A stretch of 53,339 nt of DNA from CAZOKH01 sp964580315. GTDB lineage: Bacteria; Chloroflexota; Anaerolineae; Anaerolineales; Anaerolineaceae. A program made the translations under genes and the position numbers. Position 1 is the stretch's first letter. Every line of letters starts with the position of its first letter. This document shows, piece after piece, positions 1 through 8,847 of the stretch. Under the pieces are notes generated by a model. That model saw nothing but the letters and a program-made list of their open reading frames with translations. It ran no database searches and was not told the DNA's origin. The stretch is taken from contig CAZOKH010000009.1 in the NCBI GenBank assembly GCA_964580315.1, positions 1-53,339 on the forward strand, given 5' to 3'.

Positions 1-502
1 GCACGCCGGTGAAAATGCCCATCAAGTTGGCGCCCCAGGCAGAGGGGTTGAGCGCATCAGCCACCAGCACGCAGCCGAACAGGCTGACCACCACGGCGGC
101 AATTTTTGCCAGGCTAATTTGTTCTTTCAGCAGCCGCCAGCCCAGCAGCACCGTGAACCCGGCTGAGCAATACACCAGCACAGTGGCAACCGCAGCCCCG
201 TTGAGCGCTACGGAAAGCGTCCAGAAAGAATTGAAACACGCCAGCACCAGGCCGTAAACTGCCAGGTAAGCCAGGTGTGAACGTTCAACTCGCAGCAGGG
301 CGGGGCGTAGGATTGCCAGGGCCGGGATGAGCGTGAGGGCCACGAAAAAATCTCGCCAGAATGCCAGGATCAATGCCGGCAGGGCAAAAGTCTGGGTGAG
401 ATAGCGGATGAAGATGGCAGTGGTTGAAAGAAATAGCGAACTAACCAGGGCGATGAAAAATCCGCGAGCCGGGAGGGTGGAATGAGGTGGATTTTCTGGC
501 AT
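1..502 (-). CDS. DMT/EamA-family transporter, N-terminal part (cut by window edge)
   Basis: The reading frame opens at an ATG at 502 and runs off the left edge without a stop, so about 167 residues are visible. After a short Pro-rich start come several hydrophobic helices with small polar breaks, including a segment reading FFIALVSSLFLSTTAIFIRY and later an LGWRLLKEQ loop. This is the pattern of EamA (drug/metabolite transporter) proteins, which usually have ten transmembrane helices in two repeated halves and export metabolites or amino acids. The substrate cannot be read from the sequence. The Shine-Dalgarno sequence is weak (AGAAAG). A TATAAT-like box at 567-572 on the minus strand could be its -10. 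A terminator just upstream (590-622) separates it from the lipoprotein gene, so it is probably transcribed on its own. Confidence 0.8.
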   Translation of the reverse strand, partial: MPENPPHSTLPARGFFIALVSSLFLSTTAIFIRYLTQTFALPALILAFWRDFFVALTLIPALAILRPALLRVERSHLAYLAVYGLVLACFNSFWTLSVALNGAAVATVLVYCSAGFTVLLGWRLLKEQISLAKIAAVVVSLFGCVLVADALNPSAWGANLMGIFTGV

Positions 503-584
503 CGGATGGATTTCTTTCTCTGGATTTGATTTGAATAATCCCTGAACAGTCTGATTGGATTGGACGATTATATCTTTGAATCAC

Positions 585-622
585 ACAATAAAAAAAGGAT
601 GTGTAAGAAAACACACATCCTT
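585..622 (-). terminator. Rho-independent terminator of the beta-propeller lipoprotein gene
   Basis: A 10-bp perfect stem (595-604 with 613-622) has an 8-base loop. On the minus strand it is followed directly by a run of T (590-595). It sits 21 bases after the stop of the minus-strand gene that ends at 644. Confidence 0.85.
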
Positions 623-643
623 AATCAACGGATATTGAAGTTG

Positions 644-2089
644 TTACGGCGCTTGCGGCGTGGCAGGAACCAGCCAGTAGCTACTACTGTCGCCTTCGGA
701 TGTCCAGCCTTCCAGGCCGGTCTTGAGTGAGCGCACTTTCCACCACACCCACTTGTTGGCGCAAACCGGGCCTTCCAAAATGCGCATACGTTCGCCGGGA
801 GCCAGGTAGCCAGTGACTTTTCCATCGGTGCTGGGGTTTTCACGCACCCGGTTGTTCATCCACGGGTTGGTGGAAACCGAGGCTTCATCGCCAATGTGCA
901 GGCGGGTTTGATAAGTGTCTTTGCAGGCATCCCAGATGGGTTTGGTAGCCGACGGCTGCGGGCTGGGAGTGGGCATCTGCGATCCGGTGGCGGCTTCACC
1001 CAGCACACGGTTTTGTGCCAGGTCCACCCGGTAGAGGGTGGCTTCGGCCTGGCTGCCCACCCACAACGCTCCTGCCTGAATGAACAGGGTGTCGGGGAAA
1101 AGGCTGACCGGGATGATGGAAAACACCTGGAAAGTGGCAGGGTCAATACGCGCCACGGTGCCGTTGTCAAACAGTACCCACGCGGTCGATTCATTCACAA
1201 CCAGGTCAACCGGTTTGCCGGGCACGCGCGTCAGGTCGGCTGAATTGATCAGCGTTTTGCTGGAGGGGTCAATCAGGTATAGGTTTTCTTCGGCAATTTC
1301 ATTGATCATCCACACGCCGGCGCTGTTGGAAGCGATGCGGGTGCGTTCTTCCCAGATGGCATATTCGCCGTCTGAGGTGACCACATCGGTACGCGGGTCA
1401 AGCTGGCTCACGTGGGTAAAACCGGCGCCGTCAATCACAATCCACACCGCGCCGGGGACAACGGCAAAATCCGAAACCGGCGCGCCGGTTTCGATGTAAT
1501 GAACCACCTCGTTTTTTACCGGGTCGATGCGCAGCACACCGCCCAGCGGACTCTGGTTGGTGGCATCTACGCTGCTTTCCAGGGTGTCTTCTGCTCCCAC
1601 CCAGATGCTGCCTTCACCGGAAGCGATGGCAAGCAATTTAAAGCCTTCAATGGGGATGGTTGCCACCATCTGGCGGCTTTGCGGGTCGATGCGTGCCACG
1701 CTGCTGTTATCCTGGTCAATCACCCACACGGCGTCATCATCCACCACCAGCGCTCCCGGCTTGCCTCCCAGTGAAATGCTGTCCAAAATCTCCAGTGAAC
1801 CGGAATCAATGGCCAGAACGGTATGATCCATGGCATTGGTGGTCCACAACACCTGGCTGTCGGCCGGAGTGGGGGTTGAAGCAGGTTGTGAAGGGACAAG
1901 CGGCGCCAGTGTGGGAAGCTGCAAAGCCGGGGCCGGGTTCATGCTCGCCAGTGTTTCGGTTGGCGCTTCGGTGGCTTGCGATTCGGGTTGGGCGGGAACC
2001 GAGCCGGGTAATCCAGCGCAAGCCAGCATACCGATAAATGTACCAATCAAAATGGAATTGATGAGCAGATGTCTGGTGTTCTTTTTCAT
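644..2089 (-). CDS. Lipoprotein with beta-propeller repeats and a C-terminal SH3-like domain
   Basis: This is a 481-residue secreted lipoprotein. The ATG at 2089 is preferred over an in-frame ATG at 2122 because it begins a normal signal peptide (MKKNTRHLL, then a hydrophobic stretch) ending in a lipobox MLAC at Cys24. A Thr/Pro-rich linker follows to about residue 85. Residues of about 90-395 hold repeats of the form 'xxVWVxDxxxxxVxRIDPxxxxVxxxI', typical of YVTN/NHL-like beta-propellers. The last ~75 residues (VRENPSTDGKVTGYLAPGER ... WWKVRS) match a bacterial SH3 domain, often used to bind cell wall or other extracellular polymers. The likely role is an envelope-anchored recognition protein; the ligand is unknown. 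A possible promoter (TTGTCA, 16 bases, TATAGA) lies upstream near 2239-2265. The gene is divergent from dnaG. Confidence 0.8.
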   Translation of the reverse strand: MKKNTRHLLINSILIGTFIGMLACAGLPGSVPAQPESQATEAPTETLASMNPAPALQLPTLAPLVPSQPASTPTPADSQVLWTTNAMDHTVLAIDSGSLEILDSISLGGKPGALVVDDDAVWVIDQDNSSVARIDPQSRQMVATIPIEGFKLLAIASGEGSIWVGAEDTLESSVDATNQSPLGGVLRIDPVKNEVVHYIETGAPVSDFAVVPGAVWIVIDGAGFTHVSQLDPRTDVVTSDGEYAIWEERTRIASNSAGVWMINEIAEENLYLIDPSSKTLINSADLTRVPGKPVDLVVNESTAWVLFDNGTVARIDPATFQVFSIIPVSLFPDTLFIQAGALWVGSQAEATLYRVDLAQNRVLGEAATGSQMPTPSPQPSATKPIWDACKDTYQTRLHIGDEASVSTNPWMNNRVRENPSTDGKVTGYLAPGERMRILEGPVCANKWVWWKVRSLKTGLEGWTSEGDSSSYWLVPATPQAP

Positions 2090-2284
2090 TGTCTTCACTA
2101 CCTTTTTAAACTTGCAACTCATAGCGGGTGCGAGGAAAGATATTCAAGCATATCATTATCAGTATAATATGAACTTTCTTGCGAAGCCACAAAAAAACTG
2201 TAAAAATGCCCGGCTTGCCTTTCAATGAGCATGCATCTATAATACCCTTACTCCCCATGACAAATTCTGTTACGGTAATGAAGA

Positions 2285-4201
2285 ATGACTGCAATTGATG
2301 AGATCAAGAACCGGGTCGATATTGTCGACCTGGTATCTGAAACAGTGAACCTGCGGCGGACGGGAAAAAATTTCATTGGTTTTTGCCCGTTCCACGCCAA
2401 CACGCGCACCCCGGCTTTCGTGGTGTTTCCCGATTCGGGCACCTGGCGTTGTTTTGGTGAATGTAACGAAGGCGGCGATATCTTTCGCTTTGTGATGAAA
2501 AAAGAAGGCGTCGATTTTGCCGAGGCGCTGCGCATGCTGGCAGACCGGGCCGGTGTGAAACTGGAGCCGGTGACGCCGCAGAAAAAAGAAGAGGAAGAGA
2601 CCCATCAGCGGCTGCGCGATTTGTTGGAAGAAGCTGTAATTTTCTACCGGCATCACTTGCTGCACCATTCGGCGGCCCAGGAAGCCCAAAACTATTTGCA
2701 GAAACGCGGGTTAAAACCTGAAACAATGGAATCTTTTGGTATTGGTTACGCTCCGCCCGGCTGGGATACCACCCTGCAGCATTTCATCGCCAAAGGATAT
2801 ACAGCGGAAGACCTGGTGAATGCCGGGCTGGTCGTTGAACGGCAGGAGGGCGGCGGTGTTTATGACCGTTTTCGGCACCGTATCCTGTTTCCCATTCGCG
2901 AAATGAATGGAAAAATGGCAGGATTTGGCGCCCGCCGCCTGGACCCGGAAGACGAGCCAAAATTCCTGAATTCGCCCCAAACCGAACTGTTTGATAAAGG
3001 GCGGCTGCTCTATGGATTGGATGCTGCCCGAAAAGCCATCCGCGCCAAAGATCAGGCCATCATTGTGGAAGGTTACATGGATGTGGTGGTGCCGCATCAG
3101 GAGGGTTTTACCAATATCGTCTCTCCCATGGGCACGGCGCTTACCGAGGCGCAATTGCATTTGTTGAAGCGCTTTTCAAAGCGCATCATTTTGGCGCTGG
3201 ATGCTGACGCGGCCGGTGAAAAAGCCACTTTGCGCGGGCTGGAAGTTGCCCGCCAGACGCTTGATCGCACGGAAGAGTTAAGTTTTGACCCGCGCGGTTT
3301 GTTGCGGCATGAAGCCCGCCTGCAAGCCGACTTGCGCGTGACCACCCTGCCGCCCGGCATGGACCCCGATGAAGTGGTGCTGCGCGACCCGCAGGAATGG
3401 CAGCAGTTGGTGGATGCTGCCAAACCCATTGTGGTGCATGTGATGGAAACCCTGGCGGCGGCGCATGATTTGGATGACCCCAAGGCCAAAGCCGAGGTGG
3501 CTGACCAAGTGCTGCCGTTGATTGAGGATGTGGCCAACCCGGTGGAACGCGATGCCTACCGCCAGCGCCTGGCGCGTTTGCTGCGTGTGGATGAACGATC
3601 CTTGCTTACCAGCCAGCCTGCCCGCCAGCGCCCGCAGCAGCGCCGTGCCGCAGCGCAGCCGGCTGCCCCGCCAACCGTGAAAGAAACAATCGCAGTTGAT
3701 TCTAAACGGTTGTTGATATACCGCCTGGAAACGGAGTTTCTGCGATTCTTGCTGCGTAATCCCGATTTATTGAATAACCTGGATCGTTACCTGCAAAACC
3801 ACGCACTCAACCGTGTGACATTGCAGGAATTTGATCACACTGACCACCAGGGCTTGCTGCGCCTCATTCAACAATCACTGGAACAGATTCAGGCTGATCC
3901 CAAGCAATATATCAACGAAAATGTTCCCCCTGAACTCAAAGAGATCTTGAACAATTACTTGGAACCGCTGCCCCTGGGCGAACCTTCGGAGAACCGCCTG
4001 GGTGAAGACCTGGCGCGCACACTGCTGCGTTTGCGCAAAACCCGGATTATGGAACAACTGGCGCAAATTCGACAGATGCAGCAAGACTTGCAGGAACAGG
4101 GTGATACGGAACTGCAACCATATCGTGAGCTGGTCATGCAATATACGCTGGCCGGTTCCCGGCTTGACCTGGCGTTAAGCAAGCCGGTGTTATTGGAATA
4201 A
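2285..4201 (+). CDS. dnaG: DNA primase DnaG
   Basis: A 638-residue replicative primase that makes RNA primers for lagging-strand synthesis and works with the DnaB helicase. The N-terminal CHC2-type zinc ribbon is at about residues 34-60 (Cys34, His37, Cys56, Cys60). The last pair is spaced C-X3-C (CFGEC) rather than the common C-X2-C. The catalytic TOPRIM core carries EGYMD near residue 261 and the metal-binding DADAAG near 305. After a Gln/Pro/Ala-rich hinge around residue 445, the C-terminal part corresponds to the helicase-interaction domain. The gene is directly followed by rpoD, the pairing known from the classical macromolecular-synthesis operon. A TATAAT box at 2163-2168 lies upstream, but a good -35 is not obvious. 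Confidence 0.96.
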   Translation: MTAIDEIKNRVDIVDLVSETVNLRRTGKNFIGFCPFHANTRTPAFVVFPDSGTWRCFGECNEGGDIFRFVMKKEGVDFAEALRMLADRAGVKLEPVTPQKKEEEETHQRLRDLLEEAVIFYRHHLLHHSAAQEAQNYLQKRGLKPETMESFGIGYAPPGWDTTLQHFIAKGYTAEDLVNAGLVVERQEGGGVYDRFRHRILFPIREMNGKMAGFGARRLDPEDEPKFLNSPQTELFDKGRLLYGLDAARKAIRAKDQAIIVEGYMDVVVPHQEGFTNIVSPMGTALTEAQLHLLKRFSKRIILALDADAAGEKATLRGLEVARQTLDRTEELSFDPRGLLRHEARLQADLRVTTLPPGMDPDEVVLRDPQEWQQLVDAAKPIVVHVMETLAAAHDLDDPKAKAEVADQVLPLIEDVANPVERDAYRQRLARLLRVDERSLLTSQPARQRPQQRRAAAQPAAPPTVKETIAVDSKRLLIYRLETEFLRFLLRNPDLLNNLDRYLQNHALNRVTLQEFDHTDHQGLLRLIQQSLEQIQADPKQYINENVPPELKEILNNYLEPLPLGEPSENRLGEDLARTLLRLRKTRIMEQLAQIRQMQQDLQEQGDTELQPYRELVMQYTLAGSRLDLALSKPVLLE

Positions 4202-4233
4202 GATTTTTTTCAATTGGGATATAATTTAATTTA
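4193..4233 (+). promoter_or_regulatory. Possible internal promoter giving a leaderless rpoD transcript
   Basis: A perfect TATAAT at 4220-4225 lies 7 bases before the rpoD start codon at 4233, so transcription from it would begin at or very near the ATG. No Shine-Dalgarno sequence stands in front of this ATG. The nearest -35-like hexamer (TTGGAA, 4193-4198) is 21 bases away, which is longer than usual, so the call is tentative. Confidence 0.4.
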
Positions 4234-5879
4234 TGCCTCCTATTAAAAAATCCTCCTCACAATCCAGCAGCCGGACAAGAACAAAACCGGCGGCCAAGCC
4301 GCGAGCCACCACAAAGCCAAACGATCGTGAAAAGAAAAAACGATCCGATTTGTTGTCGGCGGAAATTGACGGTAATCTATCGGTAGACGGGAAGAAACTT
4401 TTTCCAAACGGCATCGATGACAAAGAGCCTTTGGTGGAAGAAGAAGATTTGAACGATGTGGTGCTGGAAGATCCACTGGAGATTCTGGAAGACCCGATTT
4501 TAGCAGTTGAACTTTCAGAAGACCCGGTGCGTCTTTATCTGAAAGAAATCGGCCAGATCAACCTGCTGGATGCTGAATGTGAGTTCCGCCTGGCGGCGCG
4601 CATTGAATCGGAGCGCGTTTTGACTCTTTTGGAAAAACACGTTGAAATTCCCAAAGGTCAACCGGGACACTGGCAGGCGGTCTTTCAAGCCGCAGCAGAC
4701 CAGATGGTCACCAACTGGCAGCGTTTCCTGGAAGACACCGCTCGTCTCAAGCAGGGCGATCCTCCTGACCTTGGCCTGGTAGTGACCGAAGCACAAATGC
4801 TGCATTTGCAGTGGCAAAATGACCAGCCGTCATATATGCGCTCCTACCTGGATAACGGCGTGTGGGGTAAAGACGAAATCTGGGATGGACTGGTGCGCCA
4901 GGTGTTTAACGTTTTCCTGGGTTTGTATATGCTGCCTGGCAGCGTGGCTGAAGCGATGCTGACACGGTTGCAGCAGAATTCTGACATGCCCGACAGCAAC
5001 TTTTTTGCTGACCATACTCCCGATGAAGAAACCCTTCAAAAGGAATATGAAGCGTTACGCTGGCGTACCGATGAAGCCAACCAGGCGCTCATTCGTTCCA
5101 ATTTGCGCCTGGTGGTGAGCATTGCCAAACGATACCTGGGCAGAGGCATTTCATTTTTGGATTTGATCCAGGAGGGCAACCTGGGTTTGCTGCGCGCGGT
5201 GAACAAGTTTGACCCCACCCGCGGGTTCAAATTCAGCACCTATGCCACCTGGTGGATTCGCCAATCCATCAGCCGCTACATTGCCGAACAGGCCCGCACC
5301 ATCCGCATTCCAGTGCATCTTTTTGAAGCTATTACACGCCTGCTGCGATTGCAGCGTGTTTTGGTGCAGCAACTGGGACGCGAGCCCAACATTGAAGAAT
5401 TGGCGCTTCAGGCTGAATATCTGTCGCAGGACGATGTGGATGCCATTCGCAACGCCATGAGCAACAATGAGCCGGTTGACCCGGCAGTGCAGCGCCGCTG
5501 GTCGTGGGCAACCGCCAAGGTGCAGCGCATTTTACAGGCGGCTGAAGAACCCATTTCACTGGAACGGCCGGTTGGCGATGAAGACAGCAGTCAACTGGGC
5601 GACTTCATTGAAGATGATGAAGCCCTGGAGCCGATGGACGCGGCTGCGCGCGAAATGCTGCGCGAGCAAGTGCAAGATGCACTGGCGGCCATTTCGGAAC
5701 GCGAACGCCAGGTGCTGGAACTGCGTTTTGGGTTGGTGGACGGCAAAGATCACACCCTGGAAGAGGTGAGCCGCTACTTCAACGTTACCCGCGAGCGAAT
5801 TCGACAAATTGAGGCCAAGGCATTGCGAAAATTACGCCATCCCACCCGCAGCCGCTATCTTAAAGAATATCTATCTTAA
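4233..5879 (+). CDS. rpoD: Primary RNA polymerase sigma factor RpoD (sigma-70)
   Basis: A 548-residue sigma-70 family factor directing RNA polymerase to housekeeping promoters. The N terminus is Lys/Arg/Ser-rich and lacks an evident region 1.1. Region 1.2 begins near residue 93 (DPVRLYLKEIGQINLLD). A long non-conserved stretch follows. Region 2 starts near 279 (ALIRSNLRLVVSIAKRY), with the -10 recognition and melting segment FSTYATWWIRQSISRYIAEQ near 333-355. Region 3 follows, and region 4 (about 475-548) has the helix-turn-helix ending VTRERIRQIEAKALRKLRHP. Complete conservation of region 2.3/2.4 and region 4 marks a primary, not an alternative, sigma factor. The gene starts 31 bases after dnaG and has no visible ribosome-binding site. 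Confidence 0.95.
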   Translation: MPPIKKSSSQSSSRTRTKPAAKPRATTKPNDREKKKRSDLLSAEIDGNLSVDGKKLFPNGIDDKEPLVEEEDLNDVVLEDPLEILEDPILAVELSEDPVRLYLKEIGQINLLDAECEFRLAARIESERVLTLLEKHVEIPKGQPGHWQAVFQAAADQMVTNWQRFLEDTARLKQGDPPDLGLVVTEAQMLHLQWQNDQPSYMRSYLDNGVWGKDEIWDGLVRQVFNVFLGLYMLPGSVAEAMLTRLQQNSDMPDSNFFADHTPDEETLQKEYEALRWRTDEANQALIRSNLRLVVSIAKRYLGRGISFLDLIQEGNLGLLRAVNKFDPTRGFKFSTYATWWIRQSISRYIAEQARTIRIPVHLFEAITRLLRLQRVLVQQLGREPNIEELALQAEYLSQDDVDAIRNAMSNNEPVDPAVQRRWSWATAKVQRILQAAEEPISLERPVGDEDSSQLGDFIEDDEALEPMDAAAREMLREQVQDALAAISERERQVLELRFGLVDGKDHTLEEVSRYFNVTRERIRQIEAKALRKLRHPTRSRYLKEYLS

Positions 5880-5904
5880 TCTTTTGGTTTAAGGAGGTAG
5901 TGGT

Positions 5905-8118
5905 TTGCGCATTGTAATACTTCACAGTGATGGAAAATCTGCGCAAACCCTGCAAAGTTACTTTAAAGCGCGCGGTGATCAAGTGTGGCGTAGTGCGGCG
6001 CTTGAACATGCTGAAGCGCTGATTGAACTGGTTGATCCCCAATTGTTGTTTTTGGATATCCATCTTTCCAGTGAAAGCTGGCTGCCGTTTTTAAACCGCA
6101 TCCGGCAAACCTATCCCCAGTTGAAAATCATTGTAACCAGCCAGCGCCCCAATTTGCAGCGCGAAATTTTTGCCCAGCAGCAGGGTGTGCGGGTTTTTCT
6201 GCGCCATCCCTATCAACCGGTGTGGATTGAACGGGCGTTAAAGCAATTGGATCAGGGGGAAACCACGCAACTGCGCCCGGCAATGAAGTCGCTCTCCGCG
6301 GAGGATATGCGTGTGCGCAATCCGCTGCATTTCCAGGTCATTCTACCCTACCTGGTGTTGTGGTTGTTCTTCTCGGTTTTGGGTGTTTTCATCCTGGCGC
6401 GTGTTGTGAAAGAATCAGTTGAAGAGCAGTTTATGACCCAACTGGCGGCTTCAAGCATGCAAAATGTGAACCTGGCTGCTGTGCAAGAGGAAAAAATGCT
6501 GACCACTGTGCGCCTGGCTGCCGACTTGAAAGAGATGGCGCAGGCGATTGAGGCAAACAATGCCGGGCAGGTGGGTGATGTTGTGCAGCCGCTGTGGGAA
6601 AAATCAGGTGATGAGGCGCTGGATGTGATCAACCAGCAGGGAGTCAGCCTGTTTTCAGCCCGCCGTGATGAAAGCGAAAGCTCCACATTCTCGCAGGGCG
6701 AAACGATCTTTAAGCGCTCTGCCATGGTGCGCGACTTGTTGGCCGGTAAGTTTGACGAGCAATGTGAGCAACAGGCTGGTATTGTTCAGGTGGGTGAAGA
6801 GGCCTTTTTTTACCTGGGCAGCCCTGTTTATGATGCGGACGGCGATGTGGTGGGCGCGGTTCTGGCAGGTCGGTCTTTGAACAGCCTGGCTGGCAGCATG
6901 CGCCTGGACAACCTGACAGAAGTGACGTTATATGACCCATCGGGCCAGCCGCTGACTTCGACTCTTAGCCTGTCTCCCAACTTGCCCAATCATCAGGTTA
7001 AATATCTCCTTTCTGAACAGCAAAGCAACACGCTTTACCGCCCGGTTCAGATTTCCAACCAGGACTATACTGAACTGGTTGTGCCGTGGGAGGTTTGCAA
7101 TGGAACTGTGATTGGATTGATGGGAACAGCCCAGGCGCAATCTTTTGTTGTTAGCACCAGCCAGACAACCCGCAGGCAAATTGCCTTGGTCTTCATTGTG
7201 TGCATTACCCTGGTGATCTGGATGGGGGGATGGCTGGGAAGAAAAATTACGCGGCCATTGCAAAAAATGATGTCGCTGCTGGGTGCGGTTTCCAACGGGA
7301 ACCTGGATGTGAAAGTTTCACTTGACGGCGAAGATGAAATTGCGCGTCTTGGACAAAGCATCAACACTATGATTACAGGATTGCAAGAGGGATTGATCTA
7401 CCGTGATCTGATGGGCCGATCTGTCTCACCTGAAACCCGTGAACATTTGCGCGAATCCTTCACATCCGGTGATTTACATCTGGCAGGTCAACACTTGCAG
7501 GCAAGCGTTCTCTACACCGACATTCGCATGTTCACCACCATTACTCAGCAAGCCGAACCCGAGCAGGTGTTTGAGTGGCTGAATGAGTATTTTGGTATGC
7601 TGGTGCCCATTGTCACCGGGCAGAACGGGGTGGTGAATAAATTTGACGGTGATGCCATGCTGGCTTATTTTGGCATATTGCCGCGCCAATTGCCCCAGGA
7701 AGTAAGTGTAGTGGCTGCCTGCCGGGCTGCGGTGGGTATTTTGCATGCGGTAGAACAAATTAATTGGCGCCGCAGCAAGGCCGGACTGGTGCCGCTGGTG
7801 ACCGGCATTGCGGTTTCAACCGGCGAAGTGGTGGCCGGTGGATTGGGCAATGCCGACCGGCTGCATTTCACAATCATTGGTGAGGCAGTTAACACGGTTC
7901 AACAACTGCAAGGGTTAACACGCGAGTTGTTTAAAACCTCTGCCATTCTCATTGATGAAATTGTTGTACAGATTTTGAGCGAGACAACCAGCAATGAATT
8001 CATCATAGAGCCGCTGGGGGCTCACCGGGTTGTGGGCAGGAAAGAACCACTGGAGGTTTTTCGGCTGCTGCCCGTGTTGCCTGAAATTGGCGAGACCGGG
8101 GATTGGGTTAATGAATAA
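5905..8118 (+). CDS. Membrane-bound adenylate/guanylate cyclase-like protein with degenerate receiver, sensor and HAMP domains
   Basis: 737 residues. The start is TTG at 5905, set by a strong AAGGAGG at 5891-5897 with 7-base spacing. Domains in order: a receiver-like N terminus (about 1-115) keeping Asp51 but lacking the usual acidic pair and the Lys of active receivers; a transmembrane helix near 145-165; an extracytoplasmic sensor region (about 170-410); a second helix near 420-445; HAMP (about 445-495); and a class III cyclase domain (about 530-700). Both metal-binding aspartates (Asp539, Asp583) and the base-contacting Lys579 are present, as is Asn663. The transition-state Arg expected four residues after that Asn is Gln667, and the usual Asp/Thr base-selecting position is His654. 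The protein may be a weak or inactive cyclase, or one with altered substrate use. It follows rpoD by 25 bases. Confidence 0.88.
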   Translation: MRIVILHSDGKSAQTLQSYFKARGDQVWRSAALEHAEALIELVDPQLLFLDIHLSSESWLPFLNRIRQTYPQLKIIVTSQRPNLQREIFAQQQGVRVFLRHPYQPVWIERALKQLDQGETTQLRPAMKSLSAEDMRVRNPLHFQVILPYLVLWLFFSVLGVFILARVVKESVEEQFMTQLAASSMQNVNLAAVQEEKMLTTVRLAADLKEMAQAIEANNAGQVGDVVQPLWEKSGDEALDVINQQGVSLFSARRDESESSTFSQGETIFKRSAMVRDLLAGKFDEQCEQQAGIVQVGEEAFFYLGSPVYDADGDVVGAVLAGRSLNSLAGSMRLDNLTEVTLYDPSGQPLTSTLSLSPNLPNHQVKYLLSEQQSNTLYRPVQISNQDYTELVVPWEVCNGTVIGLMGTAQAQSFVVSTSQTTRRQIALVFIVCITLVIWMGGWLGRKITRPLQKMMSLLGAVSNGNLDVKVSLDGEDEIARLGQSINTMITGLQEGLIYRDLMGRSVSPETREHLRESFTSGDLHLAGQHLQASVLYTDIRMFTTITQQAEPEQVFEWLNEYFGMLVPIVTGQNGVVNKFDGDAMLAYFGILPRQLPQEVSVVAACRAAVGILHAVEQINWRRSKAGLVPLVTGIAVSTGEVVAGGLGNADRLHFTIIGEAVNTVQQLQGLTRELFKTSAILIDEIVVQILSETTSNEFIIEPLGAHRVVGRKEPLEVFRLLPVLPEIGETGDWVNE

Positions 8119-8203
8119 ACAGCGCAACACCCCCGTTTTTTCAGGAAAAACTTTCCATAACCGACTAAACTCCTGGCCTGGATGGACGATTATCTTAATA
8201 GCG

Positions 8204-8260
8204 GCAGGCAGACTGTTGATGCCAGCCTGGTTCTTTTTGTGCCTGCAAGCAAGGCTGGCA
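8204..8260 (+). other. Interlocked inverted repeats (possible pseudoknot) upstream of the HEAT-repeat gene
   Basis: Two stems overlap in the order A-B-A'-B'. GCAGGCA (8204-8210) can pair with 8240-8246 (7 bp), and TGCCAGCCT (8220-8228) can pair with 8252-8260 (9 bp). In RNA this is a pseudoknot or a pair of mutually exclusive hairpins. It ends 47 bases before the ATG at 8308, in the 189-base gap after the cyclase-like gene. The function is unknown. Confidence 0.35.
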
Positions 8261-8307
8261 ACGGAAAAAGTAGCATCCTCTTCAAATCTTTGAAAGGGAT
8301 ATTGTCC

Positions 8308-8838
8308 ATGTCTGCGATTATCAAAAAACTGTTGGGCGGTCAGGGATATCCAATCGGCAGAATCAGCGAAGTGGCTGATGCTGTCCTTCAAGACCCCGAG
8401 ATGTTTCGGGAAGTGTTCGCGGGCATGTTTGTGAATCATCCAGATTTGAGCGTGCGCTGCGCCGATGTCATTGAGCGGGTGACTGCCATTCAACCCGAAT
8501 TGCTGGAACCGTTCAAGCTGGATTTGTTAAAACTGGCGCATGAGGCAAAAGACCATGCCCTGCGCTGGCAGGTGGTGCTGCTGCTGCCGCGCCTGTGGCT
8601 GGTACCTGAAGATTACGATTCCATATTTGAGATTTTTGATCTATACTTGCAGGATGAAAATGAGGTGGTGCGCATGTACAGCATGGAGGCGTTGGCGCGG
8701 CTGTCGCGCAAGGAGCGAGTTTTGCATTTGCGCGGCCTCAAAGTGTTGGAAGAGCTGAAAGAACATCCCAATATCATTATGCGGCTGCGTGCTGAGAGAC
8801 TGTATAAGAACCTGCGCGAGCTGGAAGATATTCCCTGA
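8308..8838 (+). CDS. HEAT-repeat-like protein of unknown function
   Basis: 176 residues. The ATG at 8308 is preferred to an in-frame upstream ATG at 8182 because GAAAGGGA precedes it at 8-base spacing and the upstream extension looks non-coding. The protein is all-helical, with paired amphipathic helices (for example LLKLAHEAKDHALRWQVVLL, then VVRMYSMEALARLSRKERVL) that resemble HEAT/armadillo units, which usually serve as protein-binding scaffolds. No catalytic motif is visible. It is followed 9 bases later by the cupin gene with a strong ribosome-binding site in the gap, so the two are probably co-translated. Its partner is unknown. Confidence 0.7.
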   Translation: MSAIIKKLLGGQGYPIGRISEVADAVLQDPEMFREVFAGMFVNHPDLSVRCADVIERVTAIQPELLEPFKLDLLKLAHEAKDHALRWQVVLLLPRLWLVPEDYDSIFEIFDLYLQDENEVVRMYSMEALARLSRKERVLHLRGLKVLEELKEHPNIIMRLRAERLYKNLRELEDIP

Positions 8839-8847
8839 GGAGGAACA

